This document shows, piece after piece, positions 35,826-44,525 of a stretch of 64,000 nt of DNA. Both the position numbers and the translations under genes were made by a program. Numbering within the stretch: position 1 is the stretch's first letter; each line of letters begins with the position of its first letter. The DNA lies in assembly GCF_001307195.1 (NCBI RefSeq), contig NZ_CP012808.1, positions 2,170,001-2,234,000 of the forward strand, given 5' to 3'. The DNA is from Acinetobacter equi (lineage in GTDB: Bacteria; Pseudomonadota; Gammaproteobacteria; Pseudomonadales; Moraxellaceae). Below the pieces are notes generated by a model, which saw only the letters and a list, made by a program, of their open reading frames with translations, ran no database searches and was not told where the DNA came from.

Positions 35826-36422
35826 GTGTTTAGTGATCGTTTTGATCAACTTGTAAATGCACTGCGAATTCTACCAAGCGTTGGGCCGAAATCGGCTCAA
35901 CGCATGGCTTTGCATTTGATTATGAAAAATAAGCAGGGTGCAATTGGGCTTGCAGAAGCATTAAATGAAGCAACAACACATATTCATGAATGTGTGATTT
36001 GTCATTCATTAACTGAAGATGAAGTATGTCAAATTTGTTTGTCTTTAGAGCGAGATGATGAACTACTCTGTGTGGTTGAATCTCCAGCAGACGTGATGGC
36101 AATTGAACAAAGTGGTAGTTTTAGAGGGAAGTATCATGTGTTGGGTGGGCATCTATCACCTTTGGATGGTATTGGTCCTGATGAAATTGGTATCCCGTAC
36201 TTAGTACAACGGTTATCAGACGGTAAAATTAAAGAGGTAATTTTAGCAACGAATGCGACAGTTGAAGGGCAGGCAACAGCTCATTATTTGGTTGAAGCAA
36301 CAAAGCATTTGCCTGTACATGTGACACGTATTGCACAAGGGGTTCCACAAGGCGGTGAACTTGAATATGTTGACAGTCATACATTAAGCCAAGCCGTACA
36401 TAATAGAATGCGTATGAAATAA
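35826..36422 (+). CDS. recR: Recombination mediator protein RecR
   Basis: RecR works with RecO (and RecF) to load RecA at gaps. The 198-residue protein starts with GTG at 35826. It shows the helix-hairpin-helix LRILPSVGPKSAQRMALHL near residue 11, the C4 zinc finger CVICHSLTEDEVCQIC near residues 57-72, the Toprim acidic site LLCVVESPADVMAIE near 81, and IREVILATNATVEGQATAHYL-like sequence near 140. It sits directly after ybaB. Confidence 0.95.
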   Translation: MFSDRFDQLVNALRILPSVGPKSAQRMALHLIMKNKQGAIGLAEALNEATTHIHECVICHSLTEDEVCQICLSLERDDELLCVVESPADVMAIEQSGSFRGKYHVLGGHLSPLDGIGPDEIGIPYLVQRLSDGKIKEVILATNATVEGQATAHYLVEATKHLPVHVTRIAQGVPQGGELEYVDSHTLSQAVHNRMRMK

Positions 36423-36600
36423 AACTTTAAATTAATAAATCATATTTTTATACTTTTTAGGTCTAAAAGCAGGATAATAAATCGCATTAATCATGATAAA
36501 ATAGCTCAATAAAGTAGCAAATAGCTTTTAAATTGATAGCTAAATTGTATTTATTGATTACAATACATTTAAAGAAAATGAGAAAACAAACCTCGTCGTT

Positions 36601-37743
36601 ATGTTCCAGTTTATTCAGCAGCAAAATGAGTTTGAAAATGTCCTTACATTAATGGCTCAGTCCAATATTTATGGCCTTGATACTGAATTTATTAAGGTAG
36701 ATACACTTTGGCCTAAATTAGGTATCTTTCAGATCAATGTTGAAGGAAATGTATTTTTACTAGATGGAACAACACTTGATTTGTCACAATTTTGGTCGCG
36801 TATATTTCAAGCTAAACAAAATATTTTTCATGCATGTGGTGAAGATTTAGATCTTATTTATCATTATGCTCATCAACATAATTTAAACAATGTTTTTGAT
36901 ACTCAAGTAGCTCTTTCATTTTTAGGACATGGTTTACAAGTCAGTTATCAAAATGCATTAAAATTAATGTTGGATATTGAAATTGAAAAAGATCAAACTC
37001 GATCAGATTGGTTAGCGCGTCCATTAAGTAATGAGCAGATGGAATATGCGGCGAATGATGTTCGTTATATTGTTCAGTTAGCTGATCAAATTAAAATGAG
37101 GCTTAAAGCTAAATCTTTGCTTTCATATGTTGAAGAAGATTGTCAGCATTTGGCACATGAAATTGGTAAAGAAACACCTGTAGAGCTTCTGTATAAGGAA
37201 ATTGGTAATTATCGTCATTCACGTCGCCAGTTGATGCAATTACAGCAATTAGCAGTATGGCGAGATCAAATGGCAAAGAGCTTAAATCAGCCTCGCAGTT
37301 TTATTTTGAAAAATGTAACGATGATTGATTTAGTTGAAAAAAATCCGAAAAATAATTTTCAACTTTCTACAATTAAGCAAATTAGACCAAATGTTATTCG
37401 TGATTATGGTAAAACGATTTTAAACTTATTGAAACCTGTCGCAAATCAAGATGAGTGGCCAGTTCGTTTATCTCGTCCAGTACGTCATTTATCTCAAAAT
37501 GTGCTTCATAATGTTGATTCAATTATTCAGTCAGCAGTTGATGAAACTTCAATTTCTAAAGAAGTATTGCTTCGTAAAAAATGGATTAATGCACTTTATA
37601 AGCATGTTGTTGATAAGAAAAAAGAGCAAGATTTACCTGAATATTTATTAGGGTGGCGTTATGAGATATTAACAAAACCATTAATTGCTACATTGAGTTC
37701 TGATAAAGCAGATTTGTTAAAACAAATGCAGAATTTTGAGTAA
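36601..37743 (+). CDS. rnd: Ribonuclease D
   Basis: RNase D is a 3'-5' exonuclease that trims tRNA precursors. The DEDDy catalytic residues are visible: IYGLDTEFIKVDT (DxE) near residue 23, NVFDTQVALSFLGHGLQVSY near 97, and MEYAANDVRYIVQLA (YxxxD) near 143. After the exonuclease domain (residues 1-165) comes an HRDC domain near residues 200-290. The 380-residue length is normal. The downstream hairpin at 37789 ends the unit. Confidence 0.93.
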   Translation: MFQFIQQQNEFENVLTLMAQSNIYGLDTEFIKVDTLWPKLGIFQINVEGNVFLLDGTTLDLSQFWSRIFQAKQNIFHACGEDLDLIYHYAHQHNLNNVFDTQVALSFLGHGLQVSYQNALKLMLDIEIEKDQTRSDWLARPLSNEQMEYAANDVRYIVQLADQIKMRLKAKSLLSYVEEDCQHLAHEIGKETPVELLYKEIGNYRHSRRQLMQLQQLAVWRDQMAKSLNQPRSFILKNVTMIDLVEKNPKNNFQLSTIKQIRPNVIRDYGKTILNLLKPVANQDEWPVRLSRPVRHLSQNVLHNVDSIIQSAVDETSISKEVLLRKKWINALYKHVVDKKKEQDLPEYLLGWRYEILTKPLIATLSSDKADLLKQMQNFE

Positions 37744-37788
37744 AAAAGGTACAATTGTACTTTCATTTAGAAAATTAGTCTAAAACTG

Positions 37789-37830
37789 GACTGATGCGTT
37801 AATTATGATTAATGTATCAGTCTTTTTTTT
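37789..37830 (+). terminator. rnd terminator
   Basis: GACTGAT / ATCAGTC with an inner TTAAT / ATTAA stem is followed by nine T, 45 bases after the rnd stop. Confidence 0.85.
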
Positions 37831-37873
37831 GTTGTATGCTTTGTCATGCATTAAATGAGTGTTGTTAAAAAAT

Positions 37874-38176
37874 ATGTTTTGTTCAATTTATAAGTCTAGC
37901 AAGAAAGATGAGATGTATTTATACATCGAACGTCGTGAAGTTAATGAAAATGAAACAGTTGATCCTTTAGAAGCGATGCCTGAAGCATTACGTAGTGCTT
38001 TTGGGCGAGCAACTTTTGTGATGGACTTAGAGTTAACAGAATCTCGTAAACTTGCACGTGTTAATGTTTTACATGTGTTAGATTCTATTGCAACAAATGG
38101 CTATTTTATTCAAATGCCTCCAGAAGGCTTAATTAATCCTAATGCCGTTGCTCCAGAAGGTCTTCGTGGTGCGTAA
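37874..38176 (+). CDS. ycgL: YcgL domain-containing protein
   Basis: The ATG at 37874 gives [25 protein letters not shown], which matches the YcgL N-terminus, where many starts are mis-set to in-frame upstream codons. The 100-residue product continues with [25 protein letters not shown], where the family has LP-x-x-L-x-x-x-FG, and ends in [10 protein letters not shown]. YcgL often neighbours rnd in gammaproteobacteria, as here. Its function is not known beyond the domain name. A small membrane protein gene follows 27 bases later. Confidence 0.9.
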   Translation: MFCSIYKSSKKDEMYLYIERREVNENETVDPLEAMPEALRSAFGRATFVMDLELTESRKLARVNVLHVLDSIATNGYFIQMPPEGLINPNAVAPEGLRGA

Positions 38177-38202
38177 TAACGAATAAAAATTAGGAGAAAT
38201 CA

Positions 38203-38589
38203 GTGGACAATCTTTTAGTATTTTTAGATTCAATTTCAGAAGAAGCAATTGCAGTAACAGTTTATGTCTTTTGCGCCATGATTATTTTACTTTGCTGGCA
38301 TGGTATTACAAAAAGATTACCTCGGTTTTTAGGTGGTATGTCAACTATTTTGTTGTTTGCACTTATTTTAACACCTACAGTATCTGATGGGCATAATGCA
38401 GCAATTGCTCCAGCAATTTTTGGATTGGCATTTGGAATTTTTACAAAAGACTCTCCACTGATTTGGTTTAATTTAGCTCTAATTTTATTTGTGATTGGGA
38501 TTTGTTCAATTGCGTTATTTAGTTGGAATAAATTTTTAGATAAAAAACAACAAAACAATGAAGTAAATGAAAAATCTCCACCACTTTAA
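38203..38589 (+). CDS. Small membrane protein of unknown function
   Basis: The 128-residue product starts with GTG at 38203 after a TAGGAG ribosome site. It has three or four hydrophobic segments: about residues 14-33, 44-62, 68-80 and 90-109. The C-terminus is polar (KKQQNNEVNEKSPPL). I know no family. It lies between ycgL and the MoxR ATPase gene, with gaps of 27 and 21 bases, so it is probably cotranscribed with the ycgL-MoxR-VWA unit. Confidence 0.6.
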   Translation: MDNLLVFLDSISEEAIAVTVYVFCAMIILLCWHGITKRLPRFLGGMSTILLFALILTPTVSDGHNAAIAPAIFGLAFGIFTKDSPLIWFNLALILFVIGICSIALFSWNKFLDKKQQNNEVNEKSPPL

Positions 38590-38609
38590 AGCATAAGGAA
38601 AGGTTTACG

Positions 38610-39461
38610 ATGTCTCAAGAATCTCAACAGTTTTCTGGTACACAGCAATATATTGCAACAGATAGTTTGAAACTTGCTGTAAAGGCTGCTCGTCAATTAC
38701 AAAAACCATTATTGGTAAAAGGTGAGCCAGGGACAGGTAAAACACTACTTGCTGAACAAGTGGCAGAAAGCTTGGGTTTAAAATTAATTACATGGCACAT
38801 TAAGTCAACAACTAAAGCTCAACAAGGTCTTTATGAGTATGATGCAGTTTCTCGTCTGAGAGATAGCCAATTGGGTGATGACCGGGTTTATGATATTAAA
38901 AACTATATTAAACCTGGGAAGTTGTGGGAAGCATTTACCAGTGAAGAGCGCTGTGTATTATTAATTGACGAGATTGATAAGGCAGATATTGAATTTCCAA
39001 ATGATTTATTACATGAACTCGATAAAATGTCGTTTTATGTGTATGAAACAGGCGAAACAATTACAGCTGAACAACGTCCAATTGTGATTATTACTTCAAA
39101 TAATGAAAAAGAGCTGCCAGATGCATTTTTAAGACGCTGTTTTTTTCACTATATTGAGTTTCCAGACGAAGAAACAATGCGTGAAATTATTGATGTACAT
39201 TTCCCAAATATTTCATCAAATTTGGTGGCAGAGGCATTACAGGTTTTTTTCAAATTAAGAAAAATTCCAGGGTTAAAAAAACCACCGTCTACATCTGAAT
39301 TAATTGACTGGTTAAGTTTATTAATGGCAGACGATATGCCTGAAGATATCTTAAGCCATTCAGATAAAAGTAAAGCAATACCGCCATTATATGGTGCTTT
39401 AATTAAAAATGAGCAAGATGTGCAGCTATTAGAACGCCTTGCCTTTATGGCACGTCGTTAA
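38610..39461 (+). CDS. MoxR family AAA+ ATPase
   Basis: The 283-residue protein is a MoxR-type AAA+ ATPase: Walker A VKGEPGTGKTLLAEQV near residue 36, Walker B VLLIDEIDKAD near 113, a sensor-1-like IVIITSNNEKELPDAFLRRC near 152 with the arginine finger, and a helical lid at the end. MoxR proteins act as chaperones that remodel or insert cofactors, usually with a VWA-domain partner. The VWA gene follows 16 bases downstream, which fits that pairing. Confidence 0.9.
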   Translation: MSQESQQFSGTQQYIATDSLKLAVKAARQLQKPLLVKGEPGTGKTLLAEQVAESLGLKLITWHIKSTTKAQQGLYEYDAVSRLRDSQLGDDRVYDIKNYIKPGKLWEAFTSEERCVLLIDEIDKADIEFPNDLLHELDKMSFYVYETGETITAEQRPIVIITSNNEKELPDAFLRRCFFHYIEFPDEETMREIIDVHFPNISSNLVAEALQVFFKLRKIPGLKKPPSTSELIDWLSLLMADDMPEDILSHSDKSKAIPPLYGALIKNEQDVQLLERLAFMARR

Positions 39462-39476
39462 AGAAGGGATACGCCA

Positions 39477-40664
39477 ATGTTTATTCGGTTATTCTATACC
39501 TTAAGGAAATATGGCGTTCCTGTTTCTACACGAGAATTAATAGATCTGAATCAGGCAATTGCAGTAGGATTGGTTTTCGCAAATCAAGAAGAATTTTATC
39601 AACTTACAAAAACAATTATGGTAAAAGACGAGCGTTATTTTGATAAGTTCGATCGTGCTATGAAGGATTATTTTGATGGTATATCTACTTTCGATTTAGA
39701 TAGTTTGCTTCATCAAGTACATCAATTGCCTAAAGATTGGTTTGATTTAGAATTATTAGAAAAGCATTTAACACCAGAGCAACGTGAAGAATTAAAAAAA
39801 GCAGGTTCGCTTGAAGAATTGATGAAAATGCTAGAAGAGCGTTTACGTGAACAGCATAAAAAGCATCAAGGTGGTAATCGCATGATTGGTACGGGGGGGA
39901 CTTCGCCTTTTGGTGCATATGGTGATCATCCTGAAGGTGTACGTATTGGTGGTCCTGGTCGTAAACGTTCTGCTGTAAAAGTATGGGAGCAACGACAATA
40001 TCGTAACTTAGATGACGAACAAGTTTTAGGAACACGTCAAATGCAAATGGCATTAAGACGACTGCGTAAATTTGCTCGTCAAGGTGCAGCCGAAGAGTTG
40101 GATATTGATGGCACGATCAGGGAAACAGCAAAACAAGGCATTTTAGATGTTCAACTTGTTCCTGAACGCCGTAATCGTGTCAAAGTTTTAATGTTATTTG
40201 ATGTTGGCGGTTCAATGGATTCTTATATTTCACAATGTGAGAAATTATTTAGCGCTGCAAAAACAGAATTTAAAACTTTAGAATATTTTTATTTTCATAA
40301 TTGTTTATATGATTATGTTTGGAAAGATAATATTCGTCGTTCAACATCAAAAATAAATACCATAGATTTATTCAATACTTATGGTCGAGATTATCGTGTC
40401 ATTGTTGTGGGTGATGCGAGTATGGCACCTTACGAGCTTAATTCGATTGGTGGTTCGGTTGAATATATGAATGATGAGTCTGGTGAGGTATGGTTAAAGC
40501 GCTTAAGACAGCATTTTGAAAAAACAGCATGGCTCAATCCAGAAGAACAAGACTATTGGCACTATGCGCAAACGATTGGTCAGATTAAGAAAATTTTTGA
40601 AGATCATATGTATGCAATGACCTTAAAAGGCGTGGAAGATATGATTAAGTATCTCGCAAGATAA
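39477..40664 (+). CDS. VWA domain-containing CoxE-like protein
   Basis: The 395-residue protein has an N-terminal helical region (residues 1-150) with MKMLEERLREQHKKHQGG and a glycine-rich linker. The C-terminal VWA domain begins near residue 238 with the metal-binding MIDAS motif MLFDVGGSMDSYI (DxGxS) and later RDYRVIVVGDASMAPYE. This is the CoxE-like group, partner of MoxR ATPases in maturation of metal or multi-subunit enzymes. No carbon monoxide dehydrogenase or other obvious client gene lies in the window, so the client is unknown. Confidence 0.86.
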   Translation: MFIRLFYTLRKYGVPVSTRELIDLNQAIAVGLVFANQEEFYQLTKTIMVKDERYFDKFDRAMKDYFDGISTFDLDSLLHQVHQLPKDWFDLELLEKHLTPEQREELKKAGSLEELMKMLEERLREQHKKHQGGNRMIGTGGTSPFGAYGDHPEGVRIGGPGRKRSAVKVWEQRQYRNLDDEQVLGTRQMQMALRRLRKFARQGAAEELDIDGTIRETAKQGILDVQLVPERRNRVKVLMLFDVGGSMDSYISQCEKLFSAAKTEFKTLEYFYFHNCLYDYVWKDNIRRSTSKINTIDLFNTYGRDYRVIVVGDASMAPYELNSIGGSVEYMNDESGEVWLKRLRQHFEKTAWLNPEEQDYWHYAQTIGQIKKIFEDHMYAMTLKGVEDMIKYLAR

Positions 40665-40709
40665 TTATTACAGTTTATATTTTATATTTAGTTCAAAGCT
40701 GGGGTTTCC

Positions 40710-41918
40710 ATGGATCATCAAATTAATGGTATTGCATTGCCAAATGAAGACGGCTTTTTTGGTACATATGGCGGTCAATTTATTCCACCTGATTTAAAAC
40801 AGGCAATGAATGAAATTAATGTAGCATATGAGCAAATTCGTCATACAGAAGAGTTTCAAAATGAATTGGCAGAATTATTTGCACATTATGTAGGACGTCC
40901 TAGCCCATTATTTCATGCGAAGCGCTTATCTAATCAACTTGGTGGTGCACAAATTTACTTAAAGCGTGAAGATTTAAACCATACTGGTGCGCATAAAATT
41001 AATCACTGTTTAGGTGAGGCTTTATTAGCAAAGTATATGGGTAAAACTAAAGTCATTGCAGAAACAGGTGCAGGTCAACATGGTGTTGCATTGGCAACAG
41101 CTTGTGCTTTAGTGGGTATTCCTTGTGAAATTCACATGGGGCAAGTAGATATTGAAAAAGAACATCCAAATGTCGTGAAAATGAAAATTTTGGGTGCAAA
41201 TTTAATTTCTGTTACTCGTGGTACTGCGACATTAAAAGATGCAGTAGATAGCGCATTTGAAGAATACTTAAAAAATCCAAAAGATTTTATTTATGCTATT
41301 GGTTCTGTTGTTGGGCCACATCCATTTCCAATGATGGTACGTGATTTCCAAGCGATTATTGGCGATGAAATTAAGATTCAATCGAATGAGCGCTTTGGAA
41401 AAAATCCAGATTATATCGTTGCTTGTGTTGGTGGTGGTTCAAATGCAGTAGGTGCATTCTCTGCATTTTTAAATGAGCCAGAAGTGAAATTGGTTGGTGT
41501 AGAGCCAGCAGGTCATGGTCTAGATACCAATATGCACTCAGCAACTTTGACATTAGGTAAACCAAGTCAAATTCATGGTATGGCTTGCTATGTGTTAGAG
41601 GATGAGCGAGGTGAACCTTTACCTGTGCATTCAATTGCATCAGGTTTAGATTATCCGGGTGTTGGACCTCAGCATAGTTTGTTAAAGGATCTAGGACGAG
41701 TTGAATATACAACAGCAACAGACCAAGAGTGTTTAGATGCATTTATGACTTTATCCCGTGTAGAAGGAATTGTTCCTGCATTAGAAAGCTCTCATGCAGT
41801 CGCATGGGCTATACGTGAAGCACCTAAATTAGCTAATGATGTCAAAATTGTAGTAAACGTTTCAGGTCGTGGAGATAAAGATTCCGATTATGTGGCTGAA
41901 AAATTAGGTTTGAATTAA
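40710..41918 (+). CDS. trpB: Tryptophan synthase beta chain, stand-alone paralogue type
   Basis: TrpB makes tryptophan from indole and serine with PLP. The 402-residue protein keeps all catalytic residues: [12 protein letters not shown], Schiff-base Lys in [19 protein letters not shown] near residue 91, Glu in [40 protein letters not shown] and [10 protein letters not shown]. Its [15 protein letters not shown] and [16 protein letters not shown] segments differ from the usual gammaproteobacterial TrpB (QVLGQALLAKRMGK, RIYMGAKDVE in E. coli). No trpA lies next to it. In related genomes the main trpB sits with trpF and trpA, so this is probably a second copy of a different lineage. Confidence 0.85.
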   Translation: MDHQINGIALPNEDGFFGTYGGQFIPPDLKQAMNEINVAYEQIRHTEEFQNELAELFAHYVGRPSPLFHAKRLSNQLGGAQIYLKREDLNHTGAHKINHCLGEALLAKYMGKTKVIAETGAGQHGVALATACALVGIPCEIHMGQVDIEKEHPNVVKMKILGANLISVTRGTATLKDAVDSAFEEYLKNPKDFIYAIGSVVGPHPFPMMVRDFQAIIGDEIKIQSNERFGKNPDYIVACVGGGSNAVGAFSAFLNEPEVKLVGVEPAGHGLDTNMHSATLTLGKPSQIHGMACYVLEDERGEPLPVHSIASGLDYPGVGPQHSLLKDLGRVEYTTATDQECLDAFMTLSRVEGIVPALESSHAVAWAIREAPKLANDVKIVVNVSGRGDKDSDYVAEKLGLN

Positions 41919-41934
41919 TTCAGATGGAAATGGA

Positions 41935-41961
41935 AAAACCTCGCTTTTGCGAGGTTTTTTT
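41935..41961 (+). terminator. trpB terminator
   Basis: AAAAACCTCGC, a 4-base loop and GCGAGGTTTTTTT form a GC-rich stem with U-tract, 17 bases after the stop. Confidence 0.9.
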
Positions 41962-41982
41962 AATATAGAACTTAAAATAAAT

Positions 41983-42414
41983 TTAGCCAGAAATGTATTG
42001 TTGTAATTGATCTATTAGTTTTTTCTGGTCATCCATAGCAGCCTTGACTAAATCACCAATAGAAACTAAACCAAGTAATTGCTCATCCTCAACAACAGGT
42101 AAATGTCGCAGATGCTTCTCTGTCATTAGATTTAAGCAATTTTCAACGCTCATACTTGTAGTAACGGTAATGACATTTGAAGTCATAATTTCATTAACTT
42201 GTGTTTCTCTTGATGTTCTTTCCATAAGAACGACTTTACGGGTATAGTCTCGTTCGGAAAAAATACCAACAACTTTATTGTTTTCTGTCACAATGACAGC
42301 CCCAATTCCTTTTTCCGCCATGAGTTTAATTGCAGAAAAGACAGTGTCTGTAGGACGAATTGTAAAAATAGCAGAGTTAGATTTGTCGCTTAAAACATTT
42401 TTTACTGTAGTCAT
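41983..42414 (-). CDS. CBS-domain protein (tandem CBS pair)
   Basis: The 143-residue protein consists of two CBS motifs: residues about 10-65 (MAEKGIGAVIVTENNKVVGIFSERDYTR) and about 75-130 (LNLMTEKHLRHLPVVEDEQLLGLVSIGDLV). The C-terminal SIGDLVKAAMDDQKKLIDQLQQYI is typical of small stand-alone CBS proteins. They bind adenine nucleotides and tune partner enzymes. No partner is evident here. It is transcribed alone, convergent with trpB. Confidence 0.88.
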   Translation of the reverse strand: MTTVKNVLSDKSNSAIFTIRPTDTVFSAIKLMAEKGIGAVIVTENNKVVGIFSERDYTRKVVLMERTSRETQVNEIMTSNVITVTTSMSVENCLNLMTEKHLRHLPVVEDEQLLGLVSIGDLVKAAMDDQKKLIDQLQQYISG

Positions 42415-42547
42415 AATAATTAAGTTCCTCTATCCTTGAATTTATATCTATAAAGTAAAACGAGTTGAATACAAACTGAAAATGAAGACCCCTTAGTTCA
42501 AAATAAAAAGAGCATATATAGATTAATAAATCATTTAATTTGAAAAT

Positions 42548-42913
42548 TTATACTGTTTGTGGTTGGTTGAAAAATAAATATGCCATTTGATGACAGCTGA
42601 GCTTAAATCTCTGACCAGTGTGATAAAGCGTAGGTAATGCATTTAGGCGATTTAATGTAGGTAATAGCGCTTGTTGAAAGTTTTCTGGGGTGATTTTTCG
42701 TGGTGAATAATTGGGCCAATATTTCTTTGAGTATTTTTTTGCCTGTAAGCTTGTTAGCCAAAAAGGAAAAATATGATCATCCTGATCTGAAGTCATCGCC
42801 CATCCATTGTAGTACAAACCCCAAAGTGAACCTGTATACATTAGAAACTTCAAAATGGAGATTTTTAAAAAATGCTCTTTGGGTAGGGGGCGTAGATATT
42901 GAATCTTATGCAT
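42548..42913 (-). CDS. DUF2750-like protein
   Basis: The 121-residue protein has the DUF2750-style core near residues 30-85: GSLWGLYYNGWAMTSDQ, IFPFWLTSLQAKKYSKKYWP and ITPENFQQALLPTLNRLNALP (pattern W-x-L-x-x-x-x-GWA...PFW...A...W...I-x-x-x-x-F). No signal peptide. The function of the domain is not known to me. It is a single gene between the CBS gene and a Sel1-like gene, all on the minus strand but with gaps of more than 130 bases. Confidence 0.68.
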   Translation of the reverse strand: MHKIQYLRPLPKEHFLKISILKFLMYTGSLWGLYYNGWAMTSDQDDHIFPFWLTSLQAKKYSKKYWPNYSPRKITPENFQQALLPTLNRLNALPTLYHTGQRFKLSCHQMAYLFFNQPQTV

Positions 42914-43037
42914 AATCCTAGTCTTATGAAGTTAATCACGAACTAAGTCTAGTTGATCTATATGACAATAAGTGTAGAAGCTTTGCTTAAAATCGTAAAT
43001 ATTTATATCAAAGTAGGAGATTTTATGGAGAAAGAAA

Positions 43038-43066
43038 TAAAAAAACGCCACCCTAGGTGACGTTTA
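43038..43066 (-). terminator. Terminator of the Sel1-like gene
   Basis: Read on the minus strand, ACGTCACC and GGTGGCGT form a stem with a 3-base loop and a G-T-rich mismatch, followed by TTTTTTT. It lies directly after the gene's stop. Confidence 0.75.
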
Positions 43067-43067
43067 T

Positions 43068-43301
43068 TTATGCTTGCATAGTGGCTAAATTTTGCCAATA
43101 CTGTGCTTTCATCGAGTCTTTTTCTACTCGAAATCCTTGAAAATAAAGCTCTGCAAGAAACATTGCTGCTTTACCATGTCCCGCTAGTGCTGCATGCTCA
43201 AGCTCTCTAACTGCATCTTGGAAATTCATTTCAGTTTGAATTGTATTGATAGCAGTTGCATAAACATGTTCTAAATCATGGTGCGAAAATTGATTAATCA
43301 T
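43068..43301 (-). CDS. Short Sel1-like/TPR repeat protein
   Basis: The ATG at 43301 (MINQFSHHDLEHVYATAIN) has a perfect AAGGAG 7 bases upstream, so I prefer it over the ATG at 43331. The 77-residue product ends with one clear Sel1-type repeat: ALAGHGKAAMFLAELYFQGFRVEKDSMKAQYW, plus a degenerate half repeat before it. Sel1 repeats form helical pairs for protein contacts. One repeat alone is small, so it may act as a dimer or adapter. Function unknown. Confidence 0.68.
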   Translation of the reverse strand: MINQFSHHDLEHVYATAINTIQTEMNFQDAVRELEHAALAGHGKAAMFLAELYFQGFRVEKDSMKAQYWQNLATMQA

Positions 43302-43521
43302 ATATAACTCCTTATTGTAATTATGATTCAACGACTATTTCTAAAGTCCACTTTTTTGACTTTAGATCATTTTACCAATCTATTGTTTAAGTAATATTAC
43401 AATTTACTTGATTTGTCAAATCAGAAATAGTTGATTTTTTCATAAATTCAAGTATAAATGAATTAGTAATAATGAAAATCAGTTTTTTGTATAACTATAG
43501 ATAAAGCGGAGTAAAAAAAAG

Positions 43522-43881
43522 ATGACAAAGACTATCGACGGGTTTGTATTGGATATGCCACCAATTGATACACAAGTTGCTGCTCTTGCTCAGTACCACC
43601 ATAAAAGAATAGATGAAGCACTGTTTAAAGACACAACTCATTTAGGAAAATATGGCTTAAAATTACGTTTTAAAGTAGAAGAGTTTACAAAGACTTTGTC
43701 TGAAGCAGATCGTGAAAATTTTTATGCAATTTATAGTGCAGAATTAGAGCGTTTAGCAAAAGAAGATGATCATCATGCACATGATGAGCCTGAAACTGGT
43801 AATTTAGGGGTTATTTTTGTTGTTCTTGTTATTATTGCGGTGGTGATTTACTATCTATTCGCACGTCCATTAATGGGCTAA
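43522..43881 (+). CDS. C-terminally membrane-anchored protein of unknown function
   Basis: The 119-residue product starts MTKTIDGFVLDMPPIDTQVAALAQYHHKRIDEALF and has a charged helical middle with HHAHDEPE. It ends with a single membrane span (GVIFVVLVIIAVVIYYLFA) and RPLMG. This tail-anchor layout places the bulk in the cytoplasm. A good ribosome site (AAGCGGAG) precedes the ATG. It probably belongs to a conserved Acinetobacter family of unknown role, judging only by its regularity. Its neighbour at 43995 is also a small membrane protein, and ftsY follows. Confidence 0.6.
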   Translation: MTKTIDGFVLDMPPIDTQVAALAQYHHKRIDEALFKDTTHLGKYGLKLRFKVEEFTKTLSEADRENFYAIYSAELERLAKEDDHHAHDEPETGNLGVIFVVLVIIAVVIYYLFARPLMG

Positions 43882-43898
43882 GTAGCTTAATTGATGAT

Positions 43899-43947
43899 GT
43901 AAATTGCTCAAATTTGTAGCTGAATAGGTGTGTTTTGAGCAATTTAC
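43899..43947. repeat. Perfect 14-base inverted repeat between two small membrane genes
   Basis: GTAAATTGCTCAAA (43899-43912) is repeated in inverted form as TTTGAGCAATTTAC (43934-43947), with a 21-base loop. It follows the gene ending at 43881 and precedes the next ATG by 47 bases. No U-tract follows, so it is a hairpin of unclear type: an inefficient terminator, mRNA stabiliser or protein-binding site. Confidence 0.7.
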
Positions 43948-43994
43948 TTGTATATCTTTATATTGCATCCTAAACTACCCATCTCGAGGTAGAC

Positions 43995-44318
43995 ATGCAA
44001 AAAATGATTCAAAAAATCCAGCTAAAATTTGCTGAATTGAAATTAGAACAGATTTATAATATTTTTATTATTTTAATTATTGTCATTATTTTGGGGCTTG
44101 CATGTATTGCAACCTACAGACCAATTCAACCTCAACAACTCAATACCGTGTATAAAATATCGCAACAAGCGAGTTATGTGCATACACAAGAAATGGCTTT
44201 AGCGCTATTGGCTCAAGATCAGATTTATATAGGGCAATATTTGAAATTGCTGATGGCTTTGCAAATGGAACGTAAAAAAGCAAAACATCTACCCGCAATG
44301 TCTGTCGATCAGTATTGA
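43995..44318 (+). CDS. Small single-span membrane protein of unknown function
   Basis: The 107-residue product has a basic N-terminus (MQKMIQKIQLKFAELKLEQI), one membrane span at about residues 22-41 (IFIILIIVIILGLACIAT) and a polar outer part of 65 residues with QQPQQLNTVYKISQQASYVHTQ. GAGG precedes the ATG by about 9 bases. I do not recognise a family. The N-terminal helix inside and the long C-terminal part outside are predicted from charge. It lies 207 bases upstream of ftsY on the same strand. Confidence 0.55.
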   Translation: MQKMIQKIQLKFAELKLEQIYNIFIILIIVIILGLACIATYRPIQPQQLNTVYKISQQASYVHTQEMALALLAQDQIYIGQYLKLLMALQMERKKAKHLPAMSVDQY

Positions 44319-44525
44319 TGATTATAAGTGTGTTATATCTGAAAAATTATAGAAATTCTATAGAATAAAAGTCGAAGATAAATTCTACAATTAGAATTTA
44401 ATCTTCACATTATGAAATTTTAAAGGTTTCATTTTCGTTATAAACAAACAGGGATAAGTAAGAAAAAATAGTAATCTTTGTGTTAGAATTTGCTTTTTTA
44501 ACGCGATGCTTTTCAAGGATTCGGC

